Numbered from the stretch's first letter, positions 9,759 through 18,484 are shown. The stretch is 64,000 nucleotides of DNA from Myxococcales bacterium (GCA_023898405.1 CP060221.1:2247501-2311500), one strand, 5' to 3'. Numbers and translations: made by a program. The notes: generated from the letters alone by a model not told the origin.

Positions 9759-9880
9759 AATAAGTAAAATTACAGTTATTATTTCTATCTAAGAGGTTAA
9801 TTTTATATTTTTATGTATGGGGTTGAAATTTTTTTCAATAACTTAAATTATTGTAGTTGTTATTAATAAGGAAATAAAAA

Positions 9881-10777
9881 ATGAAAAGAGTTATATTGTT
9901 AATTATGTTGTATTTGTTGAATTCATGTGGTCCGGATGGAGTAGTAGGTGGATTACCGGATAGAGTAGTAGATGGAGTAATTAATAAATCGCGAGGCTTG
10001 AACCTAAAAAGCAGTAAACCTCAAGAAAGTCAAACGCCTAAGGGACCGCTTAAAAAACGCATCGATGATAAAACCCTTTTAAGTTGGATTGGAAAGGTCC
10101 CTCAGCAAGAAACCACATGGGGATGCGGCAATGTTAGCTGCGGTTATGCTATTGTAGCGTCGGGTAAAAATCGTTTTGATCCAAATGTTCTAAAAGAGTA
10201 TCCAGTAAGCGTTCATGCTGTATTCGCTAAAGATGTTAAACCAGAGATAGAGAAGCTTATTCCTTCTTTAAAACTTCAAACTGAAGTAGATAAAAGGGGG
10301 AATGAGCATTTTATTGTTGGCGCTATGCCTCATAGCTTGCCTGAATATCTAGCACATCATGGTGCTAAAGGTGCTCACCATATTGCTTTAGACTCCCTAA
10401 GCAAACAAGATTTTATTGATGAAGTTTTAGCTAATGTTAATAAGAATAGACCTCTCATTGTTATGCAAGTAGTAAACCCTAATGAATTTACTTTACACTA
10501 TTTAAGTGTTGTGGGTATAAGCAATGACTTTAGTAAAGTGTTGCTTTTAGATACCACCGGGGAAGCTCAGAAGCGTTTAAGGTGGGAAGATGTGGACAAC
10601 TTTATGAAAAGTTTGAATGCTCGAAGCTTCAAAAGTAATTTAAATGCAATGTTGCCTGTGCTTATAGGTTTGCTTCCGCTTTCGGAAACGTTGGGAATTA
10701 AAGTTGTCAAGCTTATAGATCCCAAAGAATTAAATCGTCTTGGAAATTTTAATTTAATTTCTTTTAGCGATCGCTAG
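9881..10777 (+). CDS. Putative C39-like cysteine peptidase lipoprotein
   Basis: The 298-residue product has a short signal peptide ending in a lipobox (LLNSC, C16). After a flexible linker, TTWGCGNVSCGYA offers candidate nucleophiles C82 or C87. NRPLIVMQVVN, LHYLSVVG (H206) and LLLDTTG (D224) follow in the order and spacing of the C39/papain-like fold. This is pattern matching to the family, not a confident assignment, and an inactive relative is possible. SD AAGGAAA precedes the ATG. It stands alone between kgd and the brnQ leader. A peptidase displayed on the envelope would fit the many exported hydrolases in the window. Confidence 0.5.
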   Translation: MKRVILLIMLYLLNSCGPDGVVGGLPDRVVDGVINKSRGLNLKSSKPQESQTPKGPLKKRIDDKTLLSWIGKVPQQETTWGCGNVSCGYAIVASGKNRFDPNVLKEYPVSVHAVFAKDVKPEIEKLIPSLKLQTEVDKRGNEHFIVGAMPHSLPEYLAHHGAKGAHHIALDSLSKQDFIDEVLANVNKNRPLIVMQVVNPNEFTLHYLSVVGISNDFSKVLLLDTTGEAQKRLRWEDVDNFMKSLNARSFKSNLNAMLPVLIGLLPLSETLGIKVVKLIDPKELNRLGNFNLISFSDR

Positions 10778-10851
10778 TCAGTATCGATTATGGCTTTTCA
10801 ATAGAATGTATTGACGTATTCATTTGTGTATTTTAGCGTTGGTCCATGATT

Positions 10852-10914
10852 ATATCCCTTGTTCAAACACTAAGTATTATTTTTCCAGCTTACTCTATGC
10901 TGGCAAAGGGATAG
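10852..10914 (+). promoter_or_regulatory. Structured 5' leader upstream of brnQ
   Basis: An 8-bp helix TATCCCTT (10853-10860) with AAGGGATA (10906-10913) encloses a smaller hairpin CCAGC (10885-10889) with GCTGG (10899-10903). Thirty bases later comes an intrinsic terminator that ends just before the brnQ start. A leader of this form suggests attenuation. I do not recognise a known riboswitch, and no T-box consensus is present. A TTGACG at 10811-10816 could be the -35, but its -10 is poor. Confidence 0.4.
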
Positions 10915-10941
10915 TCTTGTTGAAGTTAAAATTCCCAAAAA

Positions 10942-10970
10942 GGCCGGCCCAAAGCCGGTTTTTTTGTTTT
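10942..10970 (+). terminator. Intrinsic terminator immediately before brnQ
   Basis: CCGGC (10944-10948) pairs with GCCGG (10954-10958), extended by wobble pairs, and is followed by T7 and a second T-rich run. The run ends about 12 bases before the brnQ ATG, so transcription initiated upstream would have to read through it to express brnQ. Confidence 0.75.
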
Positions 10971-10981
10971 TGGTGGTTAAT

Positions 10982-12157
10982 ATGGATAAGATCAAGCAAC
11001 TTTTTAGTGCCAATTTTTTTACTGCGGGTTTGGCTATGTTTGCCATGTTTTTTGGCTCTGGTAATTTAATTTTTCCTGTGGGAGTTGGGCGGGTTGCAGC
11101 TGAACAAAATGTCTGGGCTATGTTGGGGCTTTTTGCAACGGCAATTCTGTTGCCATTTTTTGGCATATGCTTGATGCTTCTCTACAATGGAGAGCAAGAA
11201 CAATTTTTCCAAAAAATCGGTATCATACCAGGCAAGCTTATTACTTTTGCTATTCTTGCTTTGATTGGGCCTTTTGGAGTATTACCTCGTTGCATTGCCT
11301 TTTCCTACTCAACGCTTTCGCTTTATTTTGAATCAGTAAACCTAGCAAGCTTTGCTGTTGTTTCTTGCCTCTTGATTTTTATCTTTTCCTATAAAGAAAA
11401 CGATGTCGTCGGTATCATTGGAAATTTTTTAACCCCGATTCTTCTTATCTCACTGGCTATAATAATTTTTAATGGTCTTAGAGCCGATGAAATAGAAACC
11501 TTAGTTGATAATAAAGCAGCCGCTTGGGATATGGTGCGTTTTGGTTTTCTTGAGGGTTATAAGACCTTTGACGTTTTTGCTGCGCTGTTTTTTGCAAGCG
11601 CCGTGATTCCATCATTTCGTAATGTATTAGGTGAAAAAATAAATGACAAAAAATCTTTATTAAAACTTGCTGTGAAGTCAAGCGTAGTAGGAGGTCTGCT
11701 CTTATTTAGTGTGTACTGTGGGCTTAGTTTTGTTGCAGCAAATTTGAGGGGAGCATTAACTGGGGTCGCTGGAGACAAATTATTAGGTGTTATAGCAACT
11801 CTCACCATGGGGAAAACAGCAGGTCTCATAGCCAATTCGATCGTGTTTTTGGCATGCTTGACGACCGCTATTTCTCTTGCCTTGGTATCAGCTGAATATA
11901 TTAAAAAAGAAGTATGCCGTGAAAAAATTAGCTATGGTCGCTCTTTGAGTATAACAATGGGGATTACTCTCGTTATGTCACTCTTAGGTTTTGATGGCAT
12001 TATGCGCATGATAATACCAGTATTGATGGTGTTGTATCCTGCAACTATTATTTTAATGATTGTTAGTGCTCTCAATTATTTCTTTGCTTTTCCCTATATA
12101 AAAATTCCTTTTTATACAACCTTACTGTGCTCTTTGATGATTACGCTGTTTTTCTAA
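10982..12157 (+). CDS. brnQ: Branched-chain amino acid:cation symporter (BrnQ/LIVCS family)
   Basis: The frame is open from TTG 10964, but that codon lies inside the T-run of the terminator. The ATG at 10982, behind TGGTGG, gives MDKIKQLFSANFF and the normal family start, for 391 residues. About 11-12 hydrophobic helices are visible, with the family motif AMFFGSGNLIFP in the first. The protein imports leucine, isoleucine and valine across the inner membrane with Na+ or H+. The downstream neighbour, past a repeat, is the E1 of the branched-chain 2-oxoacid dehydrogenase, so uptake and breakdown are encoded side by side. Confidence 0.92.
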   Translation: MDKIKQLFSANFFTAGLAMFAMFFGSGNLIFPVGVGRVAAEQNVWAMLGLFATAILLPFFGICLMLLYNGEQEQFFQKIGIIPGKLITFAILALIGPFGVLPRCIAFSYSTLSLYFESVNLASFAVVSCLLIFIFSYKENDVVGIIGNFLTPILLISLAIIIFNGLRADEIETLVDNKAAAWDMVRFGFLEGYKTFDVFAALFFASAVIPSFRNVLGEKINDKKSLLKLAVKSSVVGGLLLFSVYCGLSFVAANLRGALTGVAGDKLLGVIATLTMGKTAGLIANSIVFLACLTTAISLALVSAEYIKKEVCREKISYGRSLSITMGITLVMSLLGFDGIMRMIIPVLMVLYPATIILMIVSALNYFFAFPYIKIPFYTTLLCSLMITLFF

Positions 12158-12164
12158 ATTTTTA

Positions 12165-12272
12165 GCTCATAGTAACTCAAGAAATTAGCTGGGGCTTTAA
12201 TTTTTGAGCGCTCGCAACATAGCGAGGACTAAGAAGAAATTAAAGGTTCAGTTAATTTCTTGGGTCGTTATA
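12165..12272. repeat. Dispersed imperfect palindrome, copy 1
   Basis: The arms 12179-12203 and 12237-12261 are inverted copies with few mismatches (AAGAAATTA.CTG...CTTTAATTT). The pairing extends outward into TAAC/GTTA. The central loop carries GCTCGCAACATAGCGAGG. It starts 8 bases after the brnQ stop with GCTCATAG, the same left edge as copy 2. Confidence 0.75.
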
Positions 12273-12368
12273 ATTCAAGCACATTGCAAAGGCTGTTATT
12301 TTTCGTGCGTTGAAAAATGAGAATTTTTTGTGCAGTATCGGTTTGCATTCTAGCAATACGAGATAAAC

Positions 12369-14450
12369 ATGAGTACAGCCATGGTTACCACAGCCTCAAA
12401 GAGAAAGAATCCTAAACGTATAACTAAAGCTCATGGTCTAGAAGCCGATGTCTTATTAAAGGCTTACGAGACAATGTTTTGTTCTCGTAGCCTTGATGAG
12501 AAGATGCTTATCTTGCTACGACAAGGCAAAAGCTATTTTCATATTGGAGCAATGGGACACGAAGCAGTTCAGATGGCTTGTGGTTTGGCAATGAGACCAA
12601 AACTGGATTTCTTGTTTCCCTACTATCGCGATCAAACGCTCTGTCTGGCTCTAGGACAAAGTCCCTATGAATTTCTTCTCGCATTTTTGGCGCGTCAAGG
12701 AGATCCACACAGCGGTGGCAGGCAAATGCCTATGCACTACGGTAATAAGTCCTTGAATATTCCTACCAGCTCGTCGTCAACCGGAACGCAGTTTCTTCAA
12801 GCATTGGGGTGCGCTTTCGCGGCCATGCGCATCCATGAAAAAAATCCCAAAGAAGAAATGGCGGTAACAGTTTGTACAACAGGAGATGGAACTACCTCGC
12901 AAGGAGAGTTTTACGAAGCATTGAGTTGGGCTGCCCGAGCTAAGGCCCCCATTGTATTTTTAGTGGAAAATAATCGCTACGCTATTAGTGTTAATATTCA
13001 AGAACAACGTCCTGGAGCAGCAATTGCTGACAATCATAAAAATTTTTTCGGTTTGAGAACCCAAAAAGTTGATGGCTGTGATGTAGAAGCGAGTTTTAAA
13101 GTATTAAAGTCTGCTATTGAGCATGCACGTTCGGGGGGAGGGCCCACTTTGGTAGAAGCGGATGTTGTCCGTCTTCTATCTCATAGCTCATCAGACGATC
13201 AGAAAAAATATCGTGTCAAATCAGAACTCGCCAAAGATCTAGCACGTGATCCAATCGAGGCGTTGAGAAAAAAATTGCTGAGCGAGAAAATTATTACTGA
13301 AAAAAACTTAGCTCATAGAGAAAGTAAAATTAAAAATGATGTCGATGAAGCAGCTGATAGAGCATTAAAAACTCCTAACCCTGCTCGAAGCGAAGCCATC
13401 ACACATGTATGGTCAAATCAAAAAGAACCCCCTTTAGTTACAGATGTAAAACTTGGAAAAGAGCCAGTCGTTCTCGTCGATGCCGTTAACCAAGCTTTGA
13501 AAGAAGCATTGGCTACCGATGAAAAGGTATTGGTATTCGGTCAGGATGTTGCTTATGGGAAAGGCGGTGTTTTTACTGCCACGAGAGGATTGAGCGACCA
13601 ATTTGGAACTGAGAGGTGTTTCAATGCGCCTTTGGCCGAGGCAAGTATTGTTGGAGTGGCTATTGGTCTCGCTATGAGAGGTTTTCGACCTGTTCCGGAA
13701 ATTCAGTTTGGCGATTATATATGGACAGCAATGATGCAAATAAGAAACGAGCTAGCCACAATTCGCTATCGATCAAACAATCAATTTTCAGCGCCAGTTG
13801 TTATTCGAGTTCCCGTTGGCGGTTATATTCATGGTGGTTTGTGTCACTCTCAAAATATTGAGGCTACTTTTGCTCACTTTCCCGGAATTAAGATAGCGCT
13901 TCCATCAACAGCTATTGATGCTTATGGTCTCTTGAAAACAGCTCTTTCAGGACAAGATCCAGTTTTATTTTTAGAACATAAAGCATTGTATAGGCAAAGT
14001 TTTGCCCGTTCATGTTTACCGATCAAAGAAGGTTATAAAATCCCATTTGGTAAAGGAGTTATCAGGAAGGCTGGTAGGGATGTTACGGTGGTGACCTATG
14101 GCATTTTAGTACAGCGAGCGCTGGAAGCTGCTCAACAGTTAGAAGACTCCCAGATAAGCGTAGAGATTATTGATCTGCGTACGATTGTTCCCTACGATCG
14201 TGAACTTATTTTTCAATCGGTAAAAAAGACAGGCAAAATTTTGGTGCTGCACGAAGATATGCGTTTTATGGGTTTTGGTGCAGAAATCGCAAGTGATATA
14301 GCCGAAAATTGTTTTATGGATCTTGATGCCCCGGTAAAACGCCTTGCAGCAAAAGATGCGCCAGTGCCATACAATTCTGATCTTGAGGAGGAAGTTTTAC
14401 CGCAGGTATCTGATATAGTGAGAGAGATTGAAGAGCTAAGTAGGTTTTAG
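12369..14450 (+). CDS. Branched-chain 2-oxoacid dehydrogenase E1, alpha and beta subunits fused
   Basis: Residues about 25-340 of this 693-residue protein are an E1-alpha. They carry YYRDQ, the phosphorylation-loop-like region, GDGTTSQGEF (GDG 172-174) and VENNRYAIS, which form the thiamine diphosphate motif. Residues about 365-690 are an E1-beta (FGQDVAYGKGGVF, PLAEASIVG, PVGGYIHGG, HEDMRFMGFG). Most organisms encode the two as separate genes; fused forms are known. With lipoyl E2 and E3 the enzyme decarboxylates the 2-oxoacids of Leu, Ile and Val to acyl-CoAs. The BrnQ transporter gene just upstream supports the branched-chain call over pyruvate. The ATG has only a weak GAGA SD. Confidence 0.9.
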   Translation: MSTAMVTTASKRKNPKRITKAHGLEADVLLKAYETMFCSRSLDEKMLILLRQGKSYFHIGAMGHEAVQMACGLAMRPKLDFLFPYYRDQTLCLALGQSPYEFLLAFLARQGDPHSGGRQMPMHYGNKSLNIPTSSSSTGTQFLQALGCAFAAMRIHEKNPKEEMAVTVCTTGDGTTSQGEFYEALSWAARAKAPIVFLVENNRYAISVNIQEQRPGAAIADNHKNFFGLRTQKVDGCDVEASFKVLKSAIEHARSGGGPTLVEADVVRLLSHSSSDDQKKYRVKSELAKDLARDPIEALRKKLLSEKIITEKNLAHRESKIKNDVDEAADRALKTPNPARSEAITHVWSNQKEPPLVTDVKLGKEPVVLVDAVNQALKEALATDEKVLVFGQDVAYGKGGVFTATRGLSDQFGTERCFNAPLAEASIVGVAIGLAMRGFRPVPEIQFGDYIWTAMMQIRNELATIRYRSNNQFSAPVVIRVPVGGYIHGGLCHSQNIEATFAHFPGIKIALPSTAIDAYGLLKTALSGQDPVLFLEHKALYRQSFARSCLPIKEGYKIPFGKGVIRKAGRDVTVVTYGILVQRALEAAQQLEDSQISVEIIDLRTIVPYDRELIFQSVKKTGKILVLHEDMRFMGFGAEIASDIAENCFMDLDAPVKRLAAKDAPVPYNSDLEEEVLPQVSDIVREIEELSRF

Positions 14451-14548
14451 CAGAGCGTTTTGATGATAGATGTAGTTTGAAAACATGTCTGATATTTTTT
14501 GTGATTTCATAAAAATGAGCCTCTTGGTAGGACTTAAAAAGTTGGTTT

Positions 14549-15766
14549 ATGACGATAATAATTACTTGTGGCGAAACAAGAGCTAGTTTGTCTGCAGTAC
14601 GCGCCTTGGGAAGAGCTGGTATTCCAGTTGCGGTGTCGTCCTACAAAAAACCCTCTCTTTCTATGTGGTCTCGTTTCGCTTCGTCAAGTTTTTTAACTAA
14701 TGATCCAAAAGTGAGTGCGCAGGTTTTTACTCAACAAATTGCTGACGAGTTGAAAGCTCGATATGCATCATGCTTCTTGGTCGGTAGCGATGATGCATTT
14801 TGGGCTATCTCGCGTTTTCGAGATCTTCTGCCATTAAGCGCTCAAAAAATTTTGCCGCCACATTATTCGGTAGTTCGATCCTTGGATCATGAAGCGCTTC
14901 ATAATTTTGCTGAATCATTGGGCGTTCCCTGTGCGCCTTTCATCAGAATTCCGGGAGATAGCGATCTCGAGATGATCATGTCTCTGCTTGAAGGGTCGGT
15001 ATGGCCTAAATTATTTCGCCCCATTATCCCTTGGACCGAAAGAGAAGACGGAACACGTCGTGTAAATAAACGTTTTGTCGCGAAATCTGCTCGACATCTA
15101 CGCATTCTTTTTAATCGTCATCCTGAACTTTTTAAAAATGGTGCTCTAGTGAGTGCCTATAGAACCAAACGAGCCATATCTTATTTTGGTGTATGTGATA
15201 GAGCTAAAGTGGTTGTAGAAGGGTTTCAAGAGCGATTAAGTGAGCAAGAACCTTATAATGAAGTTGCCACCTTAGCGCTTACCATTGATCCCATTATTGT
15301 GATCAGGAAGCATACTCAAAATTTATTAGAGGCACTTCAATGGCAGGGGCCGTTTAAGGCTGAATTTATTAAGGACGAGCGTGGTAACTATCGATTGATT
15401 TCTTTAATCGGGCGCCTTTGGGGCTCGTTGCAGCTTTCAATTTCTGCGGGTGTTAATATCCCCCTCATTTGTTACGCGCTTGCCCAAGAAACATTAGATC
15501 TCAATCAACTGAGGAATGCCCGACCTCATGTTGCTATGCGTTGGCTTATAGGGGATGCAGCTTCAAAGTTTTTTAATGCAGGTCATGTTGTTAAAAATAT
15601 TTTTGCCCTGAGCCATAATCTTGCAGCATGGGACAAAATAAAACATTTGCTGGGTAAGCAAAAAACTACAACATGTTACGATGTATTTGATTTACAAGAT
15701 CCCATGCCTTTTTTGTTCGAATTGCAGCATAAAACGTGGCGGAGAGCATTCGGAGAAAACGCATAA
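14549..15766 (+). CDS. ATP-grasp-like protein with an altered metal-binding motif
   Basis: The 405-residue product starts with a nucleotide-fold strand (MTIIITCGETRASLSAVRALG), as in carboxylate-amine ligases of the ATP-grasp superfamily. FLVGSDDAFW, ALHNFAESLGVPCAPF and VWPKLFRP fit the pre-ATP and ATP-binding lobes. In the C-lobe, E272 (KAEFIKD) is kept. The usual E-[IV]-N-P-R stretch before WGS reads S285-L-I287-G-R289, so two expected Mg2+ ligands are missing. It may be inactive or use an unusual geometry. WGSLQLSISAGV otherwise matches this subgroup well. A small membrane protein gene follows 23 bases later. Substrate is unknown. Confidence 0.65.
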   Translation: MTIIITCGETRASLSAVRALGRAGIPVAVSSYKKPSLSMWSRFASSSFLTNDPKVSAQVFTQQIADELKARYASCFLVGSDDAFWAISRFRDLLPLSAQKILPPHYSVVRSLDHEALHNFAESLGVPCAPFIRIPGDSDLEMIMSLLEGSVWPKLFRPIIPWTEREDGTRRVNKRFVAKSARHLRILFNRHPELFKNGALVSAYRTKRAISYFGVCDRAKVVVEGFQERLSEQEPYNEVATLALTIDPIIVIRKHTQNLLEALQWQGPFKAEFIKDERGNYRLISLIGRLWGSLQLSISAGVNIPLICYALAQETLDLNQLRNARPHVAMRWLIGDAASKFFNAGHVVKNIFALSHNLAAWDKIKHLLGKQKTTTCYDVFDLQDPMPFLFELQHKTWRRAFGENA

Positions 15767-15789
15767 ATGCGAGGAGATTAGGAAAACAT

Positions 15790-16050
15790 ATGACAAAAGT
15801 AGATTCAAAGAAAAATCTGAATGAAATAGATAGCATTTTAGTTTTAGCTAATAAAAATTATGTTGTAGGTAATTTTTATCGGGCAAGGAAATTAGTGCAT
15901 GGTATTATTGGAGTGGCTGAGATAAGTAAACAGCAAAATTTAAAGTGCTTAGAAATTCTAAGGTTGAGTACTTTTGACAAATGGGCATTTTCTATAGGTT
16001 TTTTCTGTATAGGTCTTAGTAGTGCTGCAGCATTTTTGGTAGCGTATTAG
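15790..16050 (+). CDS. Small single-span membrane protein, unknown
   Basis: The frame opens earlier (15736), but AGGAAAAC is correctly spaced for the ATG at 15790, which gives 86 residues and avoids overlap with the upstream gene. The N-terminal 55 residues are polar and helical. Residues about 62-85 form one transmembrane helix ending at the C-terminus, a tail-anchored arrangement with the bulk in the cytoplasm. It follows the ATP-grasp-like gene closely and is probably co-transcribed with it. I do not recognise a family. Confidence 0.6.
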   Translation: MTKVDSKKNLNEIDSILVLANKNYVVGNFYRARKLVHGIIGVAEISKQQNLKCLEILRLSTFDKWAFSIGFFCIGLSSAAAFLVAY

Positions 16051-16144
16051 TCTACAATGACTTCATTCAAAATTATGGGCGCTATTGCTTCTTGTTTTTT
16101 ATATCGCTAGTAAGTGAACAGCCGAACTTTATTGCGGGAAAATT

Positions 16145-16813
16145 ATGTTGTGGAATCTGATTAGTAAAAATCCCTTTGCTTCATTAAAGCAGCATATGGA
16201 AAAGACTCAATTATGCGTTTTGAAAGTTAAAGAAATTTTTGAGGCTTTATTTGACGGCAATAAAGATAGAGTTAAGCAGCTCGCCAAAGAAATAAGTGTG
16301 CTGGAGCATGACTGCGATCGTATAAAACAAGACTTACGCATGAGAGTGGCGAAAAGTATAATTATGCCCATCGAACGGCGTGATTTACTCCAAGTGCTCG
16401 CTAATATGGACTCTGTTGCTGATAGTGCTGAAGACGTGGGTGTTTTATTAACCATGCGTTGGATGATAATGCCTGATGCTTTGCAGAAAAATTTTGGGAG
16501 TTTTTTAAATAAAACCATTGAAGTAGTCGATGAATCTGCCCAAGTTGTTTTTTCTCTGGATAGGCTTTTAGAAGCAGGTTTCTCTGGCCCTGATGGCGAG
16601 GAGGTGCTCAATCGTATTAGCCATATTGACAGGCTTGAGCACGAAGCTGACAAAGCGCAAGATCAATTGGGTAAACGATTATTTGAGCTGGAAAATGAAT
16701 TGAGCCCTGCAGCCCTTATAATGTGGATAAAAATTATTGAGCGTGTTGGTAAGCTTTCTGATAGTTGTGAGCGAATGATGAGTCATATTCGGCTTATGAT
16801 AGAAACAAAATAA
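16145..16813 (+). CDS. DUF47 (PhoU-like) phosphate transport accessory protein
   Basis: The 222-residue all-helical protein matches the DUF47/TIGR00153 family: NPFASLKQHMEK at the start, LEHDCDRIKQDLR, a conserved PIERRDLLQVLANMDSVAD block and a mirrored HIDRLEHEADKAQD block. These paired E/D-rich helices resemble the PhoU fold, which binds metal clusters. Members sit beside Pit transporters and are thought to regulate phosphate import, as the 77-base spacing to the Pit gene suggests here. The length is normal. Confidence 0.92.
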   Translation: MLWNLISKNPFASLKQHMEKTQLCVLKVKEIFEALFDGNKDRVKQLAKEISVLEHDCDRIKQDLRMRVAKSIIMPIERRDLLQVLANMDSVADSAEDVGVLLTMRWMIMPDALQKNFGSFLNKTIEVVDESAQVVFSLDRLLEAGFSGPDGEEVLNRISHIDRLEHEADKAQDQLGKRLFELENELSPAALIMWIKIIERVGKLSDSCERMMSHIRLMIETK

Positions 16814-16890
16814 TATCATTTAGTGTATTTTCTCATTGTGGAAAACTAACTATATGTACCTCAGAATAAAAATTTAGCAGGGAAGTACGC

Positions 16891-18132
16891 GTGGAACCTG
16901 TTTTGATTCTTGTCGTCATTGCCGTCATTGCGGGATTTTATTTGGCTTTTAACATCGGTGCCAATGATGTTGCAAATACAATGGGTACCTCTGTTGGTAG
17001 CCAAGCAATGTCGATCAAACAGGCGATTGTCCTGGCAGCTATCTGTGAATTCCTAGGAGCATTGCTTATTGGCGACGAAGTCAGTCGCACCATCAAGCAA
17101 GGCTTTGTAAGTCCCACAATTTTTGCTGCTGACCCTTATGGGTTTGCGTTAGGAATGACCGGCGCAATATTGGCAACTTCTCTATGGTTGCAGTTTGCAA
17201 CTTTTCGTGGCTTACCCGTATCTACCACTCATAGTATTGTAGGCGCGGTTTTGGGTTTTGCCATTATGCGCGGAGGATGGGGAGAGATTAATTTTTCTCA
17301 ACTTGGAGCCATTTTTTCTAGTTGGTTGATATCCCCAATTTTGGGGGGAATAATAGCATTTTTATGTTTACGATTTATATTGAGATTTATCATCGATAGC
17401 AATGATCCTATTGGGCGCTCGAAAAAAATTGTTCCTTTTATGATCGGAAGCGCTGTTATTATTTTAAGCAGTGCTTTTACTCCCAAGCTTATCAAAAAGG
17501 TATTAGATAATTATGTGGGAGTATGGGGAATAATAGCGTCAATTTTATTGGGTCTACTGGTCGCGTTTATTTTTCATATTCTGATCGAGAAAATATCTCC
17601 TTCTTCTAATCGGCGTGATGAATTATTAATTCTCACCGAAAAAATATTTGCCAAAATGCAGTTTGTTACAGCTTGCTTTTTGGCTTTTGCTCATGGCAGC
17701 AATGATGTAGCCAACGCCATCGGTCCAGCATCGGCGGTTATTTCAGCTTTAGTGGACAATAGTGTTAACAAAGAGACTCATGTGCCTTTGTGGCTGTTGT
17801 TGGTAGGTGGGGTAGGTATTGTCATTGGACTTGCAATTTTTGGACGAAAAGTCATTCAAACTGTTGGAAAAAATATAACAGAAATTACTCCTACACGAGG
17901 TTTTGCAGCAGAATTTTCTGCAGCCCTTACGATTTTATTAGGTACAATCTTAGGTCTTCCTTTGTCTACAACCCATGTGTTAGTGGGAGCAGTTATTGGG
18001 GTGGGTTTTGCTCGAGGCATTGGCGGTATTGATGTTTTGGTTATAAAGAGAATAGCCAGATCATGGATTGTGACGATGCCGGTTACCGCGGTAATTTCCA
18101 TGATCTTTTGCTTTTTTCTACAAAGAATTTAA
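16891..18132 (+). CDS. pit: Inorganic phosphate transporter, PiT family
   Basis: The 413-residue membrane protein contains the twin family signatures NIGANDVANT near the N-terminus and AHGSNDVANAIGP in the second half, plus two LP[VL]STTH loops. This reflects the internal duplication of PiT proteins. About ten transmembrane helices are visible. It imports metal-phosphate with protons or Na+ at low affinity. The start is GTG, with AGGGAAG seven bases upstream. It follows the DUF47 gene and is probably co-transcribed with it. Confidence 0.95.
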   Translation: MEPVLILVVIAVIAGFYLAFNIGANDVANTMGTSVGSQAMSIKQAIVLAAICEFLGALLIGDEVSRTIKQGFVSPTIFAADPYGFALGMTGAILATSLWLQFATFRGLPVSTTHSIVGAVLGFAIMRGGWGEINFSQLGAIFSSWLISPILGGIIAFLCLRFILRFIIDSNDPIGRSKKIVPFMIGSAVIILSSAFTPKLIKKVLDNYVGVWGIIASILLGLLVAFIFHILIEKISPSSNRRDELLILTEKIFAKMQFVTACFLAFAHGSNDVANAIGPASAVISALVDNSVNKETHVPLWLLLVGGVGIVIGLAIFGRKVIQTVGKNITEITPTRGFAAEFSAALTILLGTILGLPLSTTHVLVGAVIGVGFARGIGGIDVLVIKRIARSWIVTMPVTAVISMIFCFFLQRI

Positions 18133-18137
18133 CCATT

Positions 18138-18250
18138 GCTCATAGCAAATTCCAGAAATCAGCTTAAGCCTTCAATTTCTGAATGCCAGCAGCAAAGCGA
18201 AAGCAAGGAATAAATTAAAGGAGGCTTAAGTAATTTCTGGGACTGGTATC
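18138..18250. repeat. Dispersed imperfect palindrome, copy 2
   Basis: The arms 18152-18178 and 18212-18240 are inverted (CCAGAAAT..CTTAAGCC...AATTT). The left edge GCTCATAGCAA matches copy 1 (GCTCATAGTAA), and the loop GCAGCAAAGCGAAAGCAAGG resembles copy 1's. It begins 5 bases after the pit stop codon. Confidence 0.75.
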
Positions 18251-18334
18251 GGTGCTGTAATTCAGGCTTGATTTAAAGAAAACAATTAGTAATAGATGCT
18301 AATAATGTGGAAAACTTGCCGAGTATAGAGAGGC

Positions 18335-18340
18335 TATAAT
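18335..18340 (+). promoter_or_regulatory. Perfect TATAAT -10 element
   Basis: TATAAT sits about 24 bases upstream of the structured region at 18364-18484. A TTGCCG lies only 13 bases upstream of it, too close for a normal -35, so the -35 is unclear. Confidence 0.4.
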
Positions 18341-18363
18341 GAACTTTAAAAGGACTTTTCCTA

Positions 18364-18484
18364 CCACAGTCAATTAAGCTGTAACCCAAGATTTATTCTT
18401 TGGTTGCAGGAGAGACTACGTATACAAAAATGTGGATGCTTATGCATCTTCTCCTGGCAATTATTTAGCCAAAAGAAGTTGTGG
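18364..18484 (+). ncRNA. Candidate structured RNA (leader or small RNA) upstream of the NlpC/P60 gene
   Basis: A closing helix CCACA (18364-18368)/TGTGG (18480-18484) encloses two arms. The first is AACCCAAG/CTTTGGTT (18383-18404, one mismatch). The second is CAGGAGA (18407-18413)/TCTCCTG (18450-18456), which itself contains the perfect hairpin GATGC-TTAT-GCATC (18435-18448). Conserved riboswitch cores I know do not fit. A TATAAT lies just upstream, and the NlpC/P60 start is about 70 bases downstream. Confidence 0.35.

Noticed and set aside
10811..10970. T-box leader for brnQ
   Set aside because: The T-box antiterminator consensus is absent.
18313..18340. TTGCCG/TATAAT as a complete sigma-70 promoter
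   Set aside because: The spacing is 13 bases, too short; only the -10 is kept as evidence.
18407..18470. Resemblance to a glycine-riboswitch core (GGAGAG ... TCTCCTGGCAA)
   Set aside because: The conserved ACCG and the tandem arrangement are missing, and the downstream gene is not glycine-related.
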